From: Actinomycetaceae bacterium | GTDB lineage: Bacteria; Actinomycetota; Actinomycetes; Actinomycetales; Actinomycetaceae | Length of the DNA: 52,918 bases | Reading direction: 5' to 3' | Assembly: GCA_012516575.1 (NCBI GenBank) | Contig: JAAYWS010000001.1 | Coordinates: 1-52,918 of the forward strand | Shown here: positions 35,312 through 43,028 of the stretch, piece by piece | How positions within the stretch are numbered: position 1 is the first letter of the stretch | How the letters are laid out: every line of letters starts with the position of its first letter | Translations under genes and position numbers: made by a program | Notes under the pieces: model-generated | The model's database searches: none | Told to the model about the DNA's origin: nothing | The model's input: the letters and a program-made list of their open reading frames with translations, nothing else

Positions 35312-36856
35312 TCAAGCGCCTTGCTTAGCTTTGTCTGACGCGATCGGACGATGCTTCACAACCCGACCAGCACGGATGATAATCAACTCTTCGGTAAGCG
35401 TTTCCGCCGCTAATGGATCGTGAGTGACCATCAAAGTCGTAACATTTGCATGCGATAGTCGGGCAGCAATACTTTCTTGGACACGTTCGACATTTTCGGC
35501 ATCGAGTCCAGAAAAAGGTTCATCTAACAAAACCACATCAGGTTCGATTGCCATAGCTCGCGCTAGGGCTACCCGCTGAGCTTGCCCGCCCGATAGCTGC
35601 GTTGCGGGCCGGTCCGCTAAATCACTCATCCCAACAATCGCAAGCTCCGCCATCGCCGTCGTCCGTGCATTCTCACGGGACACCCCGTGTGCTCGTAACC
35701 CAAATTCAACGTTTTCTAAAACGCTCATATGCGGGAATAACAAAGCTCGTTGCTCAAGCAAAACCACCGAAGCGCCCGGAGGATCGAAACTGACCGTGCC
35801 GTCGTCGGGAAGCAACATGCCGGAGATAAGGCCGAGCAAAGTGGATTTGCCCGAACCGTTATCGCCCATAATCGACACCGACGAACCTGCGCCAATATCA
35901 ACCTGCAAGTCAACTTTACGCTCAGCAATCCGCGCATCAACATGAATCGAAGGCGCCTGCTTTCCTTTCTGCTGACCAGCAAGGTGGGCGATCTGGGTCT
36001 CGCTCGCCGCGCTATCTGTGGGCTTTATTCTGGACCGTCGCCGGATTCGTCGCGGCGCGTGCGGGTTAATCGTGGAAAGTGCGAACATTGCCATGGCGAG
36101 AACAATCAACACCACTGCCAGTGCCAAGGCCTGATCGGTGGCGGTTTCGCGCCGTAAATAGATCTCTAGGGGCATAGTGCGTGTGGTGCCTTGCAAGGAT
36201 CCTGCGAAAGTAATAGTTGCGCCGAACTCGCCAAGTGCTCGAGAAAAGCTCAGCGCCACGCCTGATATTAACGCCGGGAACATCACTGGAATTGATACAA
36301 GGAAAAATGTGCGAGTACGCGATGCGCCCAGCGCTTGGGCAGTGCGATCGTAGTCGTCACCTTGGGAGCGTAATGCCCCTTCTAACGACAGTACAAGGAA
36401 AGGCATCGACACAAAAACCTGAGCGAAAATCACGGCGAGGGTGGAAAAACCGATGGTGATTCCCATTGCGTCCAGATGTCGGCCGAGTAGTCCCATCCGT
36501 CCCCATGCAAGCAACAGGGCCAAGCCAGCAACAACCGGCGGTAAAACCATGGGAAGCACGACAAAAACTTTAACCACTTTTGCCCACCGCGTCTGCTCGT
36601 TTTTAGCAAGTAATACAGCAAGAGGGACTCCGACGAGCGTGGCAATTATTGTGGAAACAATACAAGTGCGCAAAGAGAGCCACAGCGCGTCTTGGGCTTC
36701 TTCAGTGGCCAGAAGCGGGAAGAAGTCCGTCCACGGGGTACGAATAAACACCGCGATCATGGGCACTATGAGGAACAATAAAGCGACTGTTGCTGGAATA
36801 ATTAGCCAGCGTGGATACGTGACTCCGCGTTGGCTGGATGATCGTACTAGGGTCAT
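35312..36856 (-). CDS. Molybdate ABC transporter permease fused to ATPase (ModB-ModC)
   Basis: One 514-residue chain combines both transporter parts. Residues about 15-265 are ModB-like: five to six membrane segments and the EAA-type loop (RTAQALGASRTRTFFLVSIP). Residues about 300-505 are an ABC ATPase with Walker A GDNGSGKSTLLGL, LSGGQAQRVALARAM, Walker B VVLLDEPFSGLDA and LMVTHDP. The ATPase ends soon after the H-loop, so the C-terminal Mop/TOBE molybdate-sensing domain of E. coli ModC is absent. The start is the ATG of MTLVRSSS; an upstream ATG lies in the modA-modBC hairpin. It follows modA on the same strand. Confidence 0.9.
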   Translation of the reverse strand: MTLVRSSSQRGVTYPRWLIIPATVALLFLIVPMIAVFIRTPWTDFFPLLATEEAQDALWLSLRTCIVSTIIATLVGVPLAVLLAKNEQTRWAKVVKVFVVLPMVLPPVVAGLALLLAWGRMGLLGRHLDAMGITIGFSTLAVIFAQVFVSMPFLVLSLEGALRSQGDDYDRTAQALGASRTRTFFLVSIPVMFPALISGVALSFSRALGEFGATITFAGSLQGTTRTMPLEIYLRRETATDQALALAVVLIVLAMAMFALSTINPHAPRRIRRRSRIKPTDSAASETQIAHLAGQQKGKQAPSIHVDARIAERKVDLQVDIGAGSSVSIMGDNGSGKSTLLGLISGMLLPDDGTVSFDPPGASVVLLEQRALLFPHMSVLENVEFGLRAHGVSRENARTTAMAELAIVGMSDLADRPATQLSGGQAQRVALARAMAIEPDVVLLDEPFSGLDAENVERVQESIAARLSHANVTTLMVTHDPLAAETLTEELIIIRAGRVVKHRPIASDKAKQGA

Positions 36857-36879
36857 AAAACTAATATTCTTTGACGGAT

Positions 36880-36908
36880 GGCCTGCCGGATGCGGATACC
36901 GACAGGCC
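36880..36908 (-). repeat. Hairpin between modA and modBC
   Basis: GGCCTGCCGG (36880-36889) and CCGACAGGCC (36899-36908) form a 10-bp stem with one G-T pair and a 9-nt loop. It starts 22 nt past the modA stop, inside the short gap before the modBC start at 36856. There is no T-run, so it may stabilise the modA mRNA 3' end and lower modBC expression, as is common for binding-protein genes. Confidence 0.55.
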
Positions 36909-36930
36909 ATTGCTGAGTTAGTTACCGGGA

Positions 36931-37749
36931 TTAGTCATTTTCTGGGATCGGAGCAAAGCCTGCATCTTGCAAGGCTTTTTGGCCTGCCTCCGACAGTACT
37001 GCATCAATGAACGCCTGAGCACCTTCCGGGTTTGCCGCGTTGGTCGTAATCGCAACCATGTACAGATTCACAACCTGATCAGCATTAGGAATTTCAATGA
37101 TTTCTACGTCCGCGCCGGCTCGCATTGCATCGGTCTTATAAACGAGGCCGGCGTCAGCTTCTCCGTTAACAACCTTGGCCAACACATCATTAACCGACTG
37201 TTCTTCCGAAACCGGAGCGATCGTGACACCGTTGATTTCACTCAGTTGAACGGTCGCATTACCGCAAGGAACTTCTGGGGCGCATACAACGAGGCGGGAT
37301 CCGTCAAGAGCTTCCGTTTCAAAACCAGTGATATTTCCAGGATTCCCCGCAGGCACAATCAGCACCATAGTATTTGCGGTGAACGGTTGTGGATCTGTAA
37401 CCAGCCCGTCGGCAAGCGCGTTATTCATGTTCTTTTCATCAGCGGTGAAAAGAACATCTGCGGGGGCCCCTCCACGTAACTGATCTACTAGTCCGGATGA
37501 ACCACCAAAATTAAAAGTGAGCTCCATACCGGGATAATCTACTTGCAAGATATCCTCATCAATTTCCGGTAAAACTTCCGTTAACGACGCTGCCCCGAAA
37601 ACTGAAAGTTCCGGGTCAATTTCTAAAATTGCCGTTTCCTCAGGAGCGGGTTCCGTCGTTTTAGCGTCATCCGAAGAAGAGCTACACCCAGTTAGTGCGA
37701 GTGTCATTGCACCGGCTACCGCCGCAATTTTGACAAGTTTTAAACGCAT
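36931..37749 (-). CDS. modA: Molybdate ABC transporter substrate-binding lipoprotein ModA
   Basis: ModA captures molybdate outside the cell. The 272-residue protein has a lipoprotein signal with lipobox LTGC (Cys22), then an acidic linker and the PBP-like fold: VFGAASLTEVLPEI, FNFGGSSGLVDQLRGGAPADVLFTAD, LVVCAPEVPCGNA and ADAGLVYKTDAMRAG. The AASL and PADV residues correspond to the molybdate-contacting positions in ModA. It is first of modA-modBC and divergent from tatA across 198 nt; no ModE-type box is seen. Confidence 0.93.
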   Translation of the reverse strand: MRLKLVKIAAVAGAMTLALTGCSSSSDDAKTTEPAPEETAILEIDPELSVFGAASLTEVLPEIDEDILQVDYPGMELTFNFGGSSGLVDQLRGGAPADVLFTADEKNMNNALADGLVTDPQPFTANTMVLIVPAGNPGNITGFETEALDGSRLVVCAPEVPCGNATVQLSEINGVTIAPVSEEQSVNDVLAKVVNGEADAGLVYKTDAMRAGADVEIIEIPNADQVVNLYMVAITTNAANPEGAQAFIDAVLSEAGQKALQDAGFAPIPEND

Positions 37750-37947
37750 AATAAATCTCCAAAATATTCACTTATATTTACGCCTTCTCTTCAGTTGTAC
37801 CCGCGGCGATACTTGTTCGCAATCTATTTTCGCTCATCAACAGGTGTCAAATACTTCCACTATTAGGCCATCTAGATTTTGATTCGGTAGACCTGATCGA
37901 AGAAAGGTAAGATTAATCAGAAGTTATTTTGAGCAAAGGATAATGCA

Positions 37948-38154
37948 ATGGGCGCAATGAAGCTTTCCCACTGGATCGTCGTCATCGTGGTTCTAATTAT
38001 TATTTTTGGGGCCTCGAAACTACCCACGATTGCCAAATCCATCGGTCAGTCTGCAAAGGTCCTGAAGAAGGAAATGAAGGAACTACAAGATGATGTTCCG
38101 CCTGAAACGTTGCCTGAAGGCACCGATAATTCGGAGTCGGGCACTAAATCTTAA
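37948..38154 (+). CDS. tatA: Twin-arginine translocase subunit TatA
   Basis: TatA forms the size-adaptable pore component of the Tat exporter. The 68-residue protein has one membrane segment (about 8-24, WIVVIVVLIIIFGASKLP), the FGxxKLP hinge and an amphipathic helix (TIAKSIGQSAKVLKKEMKEL). AAAGGA lies 7 nt before the ATG. It precedes tatC by 15 nt, making a tatAC operon inside the molybdenum island. Confidence 0.95.
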   Translation: MGAMKLSHWIVVIVVLIIIFGASKLPTIAKSIGQSAKVLKKEMKELQDDVPPETLPEGTDNSESGTKS

Positions 38155-38169
38155 GGCTTCTGTGTAGCA

Positions 38170-38973
38170 ATGTCTGCTGCATCTAATGCACTTAATTCAC
38201 CGGAAAAACGCAAACGTATAGGATCTGGGCGACGCGATAATCCAGAAGCCCGCATGGGCGTGGCACAGCATCTAGCTGAATTACGTAAACGGCTTATTCT
38301 GGTGTTGATCGGACTAGTTATCGGAACTGTCGCGGGCTGGTTTTTATACGAGCCGGTGATGGGCTTTCTAGTTCAGCCACTTCGGGATATTGAGGGCTCC
38401 AATGCCAACCTGAATTTCCAAACTATTGGTGCGGCTTTTGATCTGAAGCTCACTGTTTCGCTGTGGATTTCTATTATTATTACCAGCCCGTGGTGGATTA
38501 CTCAGCTTGGCCTCTTTATTGCGCCGGCGCTGAAACGCAAAGAAAAACTGTATGCGCTTTCCTTCGGATTGACCGGCGTGATCTTGTTTATTGCCGGTGC
38601 GGCGAGCGCTTTTGTCATCGCGCCGAAAGCGATTGAAATCTTGCAAGGTTTCACACCCGACGGGACCGAATCCTTGTTGCATGCAAACTCGTACATTACG
38701 TTCTATATGCGTCTGGTGCTGGCTTTCGGCGTTTCTTTCTTGGCTCCAGAAGTGCTTGTGGCACTGAACTTTTTGGGTCTGATGAGCGCTAAAACAATGA
38801 TTCGAGGCTGGCGTTGGGCAACGATTATCGCCTTTGTTTTTGCTGCTATTGCTAATCCTCTGCCCAGCCCGTGGCCAATGGTGTTCCAAGCGTTGGCATT
38901 GCTAGCGTTGTATCTGATTGCCGTGCTTATTTCCTGGCTGAATGACCGGCATCGCGCTAAAAAGAGTAACTGA
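38170..38973 (+). CDS. tatC: Twin-arginine translocase subunit TatC
   Basis: TatC recognises the twin-arginine signal. The 267-residue protein has six membrane segments, the N-terminal cytoplasmic motif MGVAQHLAELRKRLI, the family core LKLTVSLWISIIITSPWWITQ and FAPEV-type FLAPEVLVALNFLGLMSA, and PLPSPWPMVFQALAL late. It ends the island on the right. The only Tat-signal protein in the window is DmsA, which explains why the exporter sits here. Confidence 0.95.
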   Translation: MSAASNALNSPEKRKRIGSGRRDNPEARMGVAQHLAELRKRLILVLIGLVIGTVAGWFLYEPVMGFLVQPLRDIEGSNANLNFQTIGAAFDLKLTVSLWISIIITSPWWITQLGLFIAPALKRKEKLYALSFGLTGVILFIAGAASAFVIAPKAIEILQGFTPDGTESLLHANSYITFYMRLVLAFGVSFLAPEVLVALNFLGLMSAKTMIRGWRWATIIAFVFAAIANPLPSPWPMVFQALALLALYLIAVLISWLNDRHRAKKSN

Positions 38974-39362
38974 CTGTTATAAATCGCCTGTCGTTCATAG
39001 TGGAATCGCACGTACTTCGAAGCTATTCGAGTTGAGTGAGACTCTAAATCGCCGCCAAGCTCCCTAAATTATCCCTGAGCACCCCACATCGCCGCTTCAG
39101 GCTCCCTTAATCGTCCCCGAGCTCTCCAAATCGTCAATTTCGGACCTCATATTCGTCATCCTCGCTGGATAAGCTGGTCATCGCCCTGAAAATTAGGGGC
39201 ATCGCCAGCATATCCAGCAAGGATGACGGCCACGCTCCCGCAAACAGCCAATAATAATCAAGTGCATCCGCACGCGGATTAATTTATTCGGGTCGCGGGT
39301 TAATTTATCCGCACGCGTGCTAACTTATCTGGGTTTGTCGAAAGACGATACGTCAAACTGAC
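38974..39362. repeat. Repeat-rich gap after tatC
   Basis: No gene is seen in this 389-nt gap. It contains about five degenerate copies of a roughly 20-bp unit resembling GCTCYCTAAATCGTCCCYGA (39039-39144), a 73-bp imperfect palindrome (39155-39227), and three 21-bp degenerate repeats (39267-39329, each near CGCACGCGGNTTAATTTATC). A 16-bp AAAGACGATACGTCAA at 39341-39356 recurs at 39379-39394 inside the 3' end of the next gene. Confidence 0.75.
39155..39227. repeat. 73-bp imperfect palindrome, copy A
   Basis: The 23-nt arms (39155-39177 and 39205-39227) pair except at two positions. The centre adds CCCT...AGGG pairing. It shares length and about 70% of positions with copy B at 40456-40528. Positions that match include GTCATC, GGATA and TGG on the left and AGGGGCAT, CCA, TATCC and GATGAC on the right. 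Confidence 0.75.
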
Positions 39363-40307
39363 TCACCTGGATGTGTAAAAAGACGATACGTCAAGTGGCA
39401 TCGGCGATGGCCATTGGGTCCGCCAGTTCAATACAGCGTCTGGAAGTGGTTGCGGTGCTTTCAAGTGATTCTTGGTGTTAAGAATGGTAGCAAGAGCTTC
39501 CTGTGTTTCCTCCCATGCATTCCAAATTTGGTCGTATGAAAAACGTGCTACATCATAACCAAGTTGACGGGCATTTAAATCTCGCATCCGGTCGATATTC
39601 ATCTGTTCCCTAGCAGAATGATACGTAACCGAATCGCATTCGATAATCAGAGATCTACCAACTAAAAAATCTACGTTCCCAATCGATCTAATCGTTGCCT
39701 GCTGTTGAAAGGGATACCGACGCGAATGTAAGAATGCCTTTATTCGGCTTTCACTTCCAGACTGTGATTGCCAAGATGCCTTGTTCAATAGCTTGCGAGT
39801 ATCATGCCCAGCACGCGCAATGATCTCGAAAATCGTTGTCTCATCTGTTTTCTTTTTATATAAAGCAGACTCCAAAACTACGAGAGCAGTTTCTGTATCG
39901 TGATATCGCACGACATGTTCTAACGCATCAATCAAAGGTGAAACGATAGTTTGTGAACTTCCAGCTGTTAGATGTTCTCCCACATAGCTTTTCGGGTTAA
40001 GGCTACGGTGAAAGACTATTCCAGGAACTGGATCCTTTCGTTGCCCTTGACTGTATATCGCATGTAGCTGGTGATGAGGTGGCGTCCACACATCATGAAT
40101 CTTGCAGGCACTCAAGCACCCAATGAGAACATTATGGTTTGCGGCTGTGATCAGATCGCGCGGCGCATCTGGATGCGCCAGCCAATTATAGGAAGGCTGC
40201 AATAAGGTTCCCGCGGCGATTTCAGCACGGATCTGTTCTCTGCCCCGTCTACCGGGCAGACCAAGGTATTCCTTGTACGCTTCTGGTCTAAACACGTGTT
40301 CTCTCAT
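39363..40307 (-). CDS. AbiEi/DUF559-like protein with an endonuclease-like C-terminus
   Basis: The 314-residue protein has an N-terminal helical region (about 1-60), a middle part with IVFHRSLN and a run ending in DALEHVVRYHDTETALVVLESAL that resembles AbiEi-type antitoxins, and a C-terminal Vsr/DUF559-like nuclease region (about 195-275): SGSESRIKAFLHSRRYPFQQQ, NVDFLVGRSLIIECDS and SYDQIW (quoted in pieces). D and E in NVDF...IECD are candidate catalytic residues. The start is uncertain: ATG at 40307 is preferred, with ATG at 40334 also possible. It stands alone, flanked by two palindromic repeats and stop-adjacent repeats, suggesting acquisition. A defence role is possible but unproven. Confidence 0.65.
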   Translation of the reverse strand: MREHVFRPEAYKEYLGLPGRRGREQIRAEIAAGTLLQPSYNWLAHPDAPRDLITAANHNVLIGCLSACKIHDVWTPPHHQLHAIYSQGQRKDPVPGIVFHRSLNPKSYVGEHLTAGSSQTIVSPLIDALEHVVRYHDTETALVVLESALYKKKTDETTIFEIIARAGHDTRKLLNKASWQSQSGSESRIKAFLHSRRYPFQQQATIRSIGNVDFLVGRSLIIECDSVTYHSAREQMNIDRMRDLNARQLGYDVARFSYDQIWNAWEETQEALATILNTKNHLKAPQPLPDAVLNWRTQWPSPMPLDVSSFYTSR

Positions 40308-40455
40308 AGGGCACACTATGCCAAGACTCATCGAGTGTGCGTTCAAGCCCCTGCAGAATTGTGGATAAGTAAAAGTTCTGCACAATCTCGATGCAAACTT
40401 AGTTGTGCTCTAAGCCTTTTAGCTGCCCAAAACGTGCTGACCCATCAGAGTAGTG

Positions 40456-40528
40456 GTCATCCGTGACGGATAGAGTGGCTATCACCCCTAAATTCAGGGG
40501 CATGTCCAGATTATCCAGAGCAGATGAC
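40456..40528. repeat. 73-bp imperfect palindrome, copy B
   Basis: Exactly 73 nt like copy A, starting GTCATCC and ending GATGAC. Its arms pair less well overall, but the blocks GTCATC/GATGAC, GGATA/TATCC and TGG/CCA pair exactly in both copies, with the differences concentrated in the spacers. This points to a conserved palindromic skeleton rather than coincidence. Confidence 0.7.
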
Positions 40529-40705
40529 AAAGAAACACCGCAAACACAAACTATCTAGACTAAAAAGCATCAAAAACACCAAGCGCCTTGATACAGTTGG
40601 CATTCCAATAGCAGAGCAAGCAGTGCCAGAGCATAACCCAACCCGGCAAGCCTTTCTAAAGCTTGCCGGAGCACTAATTCTTTCACGCGACTTCGCTCCC
40701 CGTTC

Positions 40706-40769
40706 TGTCCCGCAAAGAGCCTGCCCCGCAAAGAGTCTGCCCTGCAAAGCCCCTGTCCTACAAAGGACA
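40706..40769. repeat. 16-bp tandem repeat, four copies
   Basis: Units begin at 40706, 40722, 40738 and 40754: TGTCCCGCAAAGAGCC, TGCCCCGCAAAGAGTC, TGCCCTGCAAAGCCCC and TGTCCTACAAAGGACA. The last is the most diverged. The 16-bp period is not a multiple of three, so the array is unlikely to be coding. No spacers separate the copies, so it is not a CRISPR array. Confidence 0.8.
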
Positions 40770-40795
40770 AGCAAATACCTGTCTTAAACAGCTAT

Positions 40796-41206
40796 CTAAA
40801 ACCAAACACCAATTTCAAAAGCGGCAGATTCGGGCGAATCCGAGGAATGAATAAGGTTTTCCATCGCATCTCCTGGGAGCGCACATCCCAGATCACCACG
40901 GATGGTCCCGGGAGCAGCACTAGTCGGATCAGTGGCACCAGCTAGCGAGCGGATACCTTCAATCACCCGCACACCTTCAACAATCGCCGCCACCATCGGC
41001 CCCGAGATCATGTATTCCACAAGCCCCGGAAAAAATGGCTTGTTGACATGTTCGTGGTAGTGCTCCCGGAGTTGATCTTCTGAAGCCTGAAGCATGCGCA
41101 AATCGACAACCTTGTATCCCTTGTTTTCGATCCGCTTGAGAATTTCACCAATGTAGCCGCGGCGCACACCATCAGGCTTAACTAAAATAAGAGTTTGCTC
41201 AGTCAT
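40796..41206 (-). CDS. ndk: Nucleoside diphosphate kinase
   Basis: Ndk balances NTP pools through a phospho-His intermediate. The 136-residue protein has KPDGVRRGYIGEIL, SGPMVAAIVEG, GATDPTSAAPGTIRGDLG and the catalytic His120 in NLIHSSDSPESA. Length is typical. It follows folC on the same strand by 73 nt and precedes the repeat region. Confidence 0.96.
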   Translation of the reverse strand: MTEQTLILVKPDGVRRGYIGEILKRIENKGYKVVDLRMLQASEDQLREHYHEHVNKPFFPGLVEYMISGPMVAAIVEGVRVIEGIRSLAGATDPTSAAPGTIRGDLGCALPGDAMENLIHSSDSPESAAFEIGVWF

Positions 41207-41279
41207 AACATTCCTTAGGTTTTCGTCTACGAATAGCCAATAACCTAATTTTAATGCGTTTTAACTGGTCAAGCGCCTA

Positions 41280-43028
41280 TTATGAGCCATCCACTTTCGG
41301 AGCACGTAATAGTGCCCGCGCATCGGCTGCCAACATAATCGAGCCAATAACCGTCACGGATGCAGGCGCCACCGAATCCGGATCAGCCGTTTCAGCCAAA
41401 TCCACCGCAACCGCAATCGCGTTGAGTAGATCTTCTTCCAACCGCACGCGGTCTTCTCCAAAAATATCCTCGGCGATCTCAACGATCTCCGCAGAGTCCA
41501 TCGCCCGTTCGGTGGACATCGAAGTGACCACAATATACTCGAAAGCAGGTTCCAGCTCCGCCAAAATCCCTTCGATATTCTTATCGGCCATTGCACTGAA
41601 CACTGCAACCCGTGGACCCAAGAAGTATTCTTCGAGAGCTTCGCGGGTAGCCCGCGCACCTGCAGGATTATGCGCAGCATCAACAATCACCAAGGGAGAA
41701 TTGCGTACAATCTCAAGACGCCCTGGCGACGTAGTTGCCATTAACGCATGTTCGACAACATCCGCGCCCAGCGCTCCCCCGCCGAAGAAAGCTTCCACGG
41801 CAGTGATCGCTACTGCCGCATTCTCGGCTTGGTATCCACCGAGCATCGCCAGCGGGACATCCTCATAAACCGCAGCTGGGGTACGCACGGTAATGAGCTG
41901 CCCGCCCACAGCTACTTCACGCGAAAGTACTTCAAGGTTATCGAGCACCCGAGCCCGCAACTCCCCCGCACGATACCGCGCAAGAGACCGAATTTCCGGT
42001 TGCTGCCCGGCAAGCACAAGCGTGGCGCCTTCTTTGACAATCCCCAACTTCTCGTCGGCAATGTCTTCAAGATCGTACCCGAGCCATTTTTCATGGTCGT
42101 GCGAGATCGGCATAAGCACCGCGACATCAGCGTCCACCACATTCGTGGCATCCCAACGTCCGCCCATCCCGACTTCAATAACCGCCACATCGACCGGAGC
42201 CGAGGCAAAAGCCTGGTAGGCCATCACCGTGAATACTTCGAAGAAAGACATCCGCGGCCCGCCGGTTTCAGCAGACTTCGCATCAACCATCTCAATAAAC
42301 GGCGCCACGTCTTCCCACGCTTGGACGAAGTCTTCGGCCTCAATCGCGTGCCCGTCAATCGAGATCCGTTCCCGTACAGAGTTCAAATGCGGTGAAGTGA
42401 AACGGCCGGTGCGCAATCCGCGCTCCCGGAGTAGCGCCTCGATCATGCGCGAGGTTGACGTTTTACCGTTCGTGCCAGTGATATGGATTGCCCGATACAT
42501 GTCTTGCGGGTTACCCATCAGGTCGAGCGCTAACGCCACACGCTCCAACGAAGGCTGCACCTTGTGTTCGGGCGCGCGCGCAATAATGCCGGCATAAATC
42601 TCGGCAACGCGGCGCTCCAACTCGGCATCCGCCACCCATTGTTGGGCGACTCGGTCTGCCTCACTGAGGTGGGAGTTAGGTACGACGCCGGTGGGCTCGC
42701 CGACCCCGGTGGGCTCGCCGGCGCTACCAGCGGAAGAAGCTGGGCCAACCCCAGAGGGCTCGCCGGCGCTAACAGACTCGTCGGCGCTGGCAGCTCCCTC
42801 GCCCGCAGAGTCGCTTTGACCAAGTAACTCAAGATCTAGTCCGAGAGCCTTGGCCAACCGGGCGCCGGCGCTCGATGCGAGCTCCGGGTTGGGTTCGGCT
42901 TGTTCTGGTTCGCCGACGACGCCGGTCAAACCTAGTTCTTCCCGGTTTCCGATTTCTGGCACTTCCGCACCCGAGTTACCAATGCTTAGAGCGTCGTGCT
43001 CGTGGGCATCACCATGCTGGTGGATCAT
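41280..43028 (-). CDS. folC: Folylpolyglutamate/dihydrofolate synthase FolC with a long N-terminal extension
   Basis: FolC adds glutamates to folates, and in many bacteria also makes dihydrofolate. The start overlaps the ileS stop (ATGA) and gives 582 residues against about 420-450 for typical FolC. The core runs from about 135: [58 protein letters not shown] and [16 protein letters not shown]. The extra N-terminus is Ser/Glu/Gly/Pro-rich with imperfect GEPTGV repeats, coded by a 15-bp unit repeated at 42688-42702 and 42706-42720. It may be disordered and regulatory, or a slippage-grown leader. Confidence 0.9.
   Translation of the reverse strand: MIHQHGDAHEHDALSIGNSGAEVPEIGNREELGLTGVVGEPEQAEPNPELASSAGARLAKALGLDLELLGQSDSAGEGAASADESVSAGEPSGVGPASSAGSAGEPTGVGEPTGVVPNSHLSEADRVAQQWVADAELERRVAEIYAGIIARAPEHKVQPSLERVALALDLMGNPQDMYRAIHITGTNGKTSTSRMIEALLRERGLRTGRFTSPHLNSVRERISIDGHAIEAEDFVQAWEDVAPFIEMVDAKSAETGGPRMSFFEVFTVMAYQAFASAPVDVAVIEVGMGGRWDATNVVDADVAVLMPISHDHEKWLGYDLEDIADEKLGIVKEGATLVLAGQQPEIRSLARYRAGELRARVLDNLEVLSREVAVGGQLITVRTPAAVYEDVPLAMLGGYQAENAAVAITAVEAFFGGGALGADVVEHALMATTSPGRLEIVRNSPLVIVDAAHNPAGARATREALEEYFLGPRVAVFSAMADKNIEGILAELEPAFEYIVVTSMSTERAMDSAEIVEIAEDIFGEDRVRLEEDLLNAIAVAVDLAETADPDSVAPASVTVIGSIMLAADARALLRAPKVDGS

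Larger units (their letters stand above)
40308..40795. other. Intergenic region between the AbiEi-like gene and ndk
   Basis: This 488-nt stretch has no convincing gene. A short inverted repeat GCAGAA...TTCTGC lies near 40355-40380, the second 73-bp palindrome at 40456-40528, and 16-bp tandem repeats at 40706-40769. Small open frames cross the tandem repeats on both strands but look like repeat translations (for example CAGQSL-type runs), so I do not call them. Confidence 0.7.

Noticed and set aside
39039..39144. Possible CRISPR array in the 20-bp repeats
   Set aside because: Units are contiguous and degenerate, with no unique spacers and no cas genes nearby.
40524..40787. Small open frame upstream of ndk (87 residues), plus overlapping frames on the other strand
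   Set aside because: Covers tandem repeats, no ribosome site, and frames on both strands are equally open.
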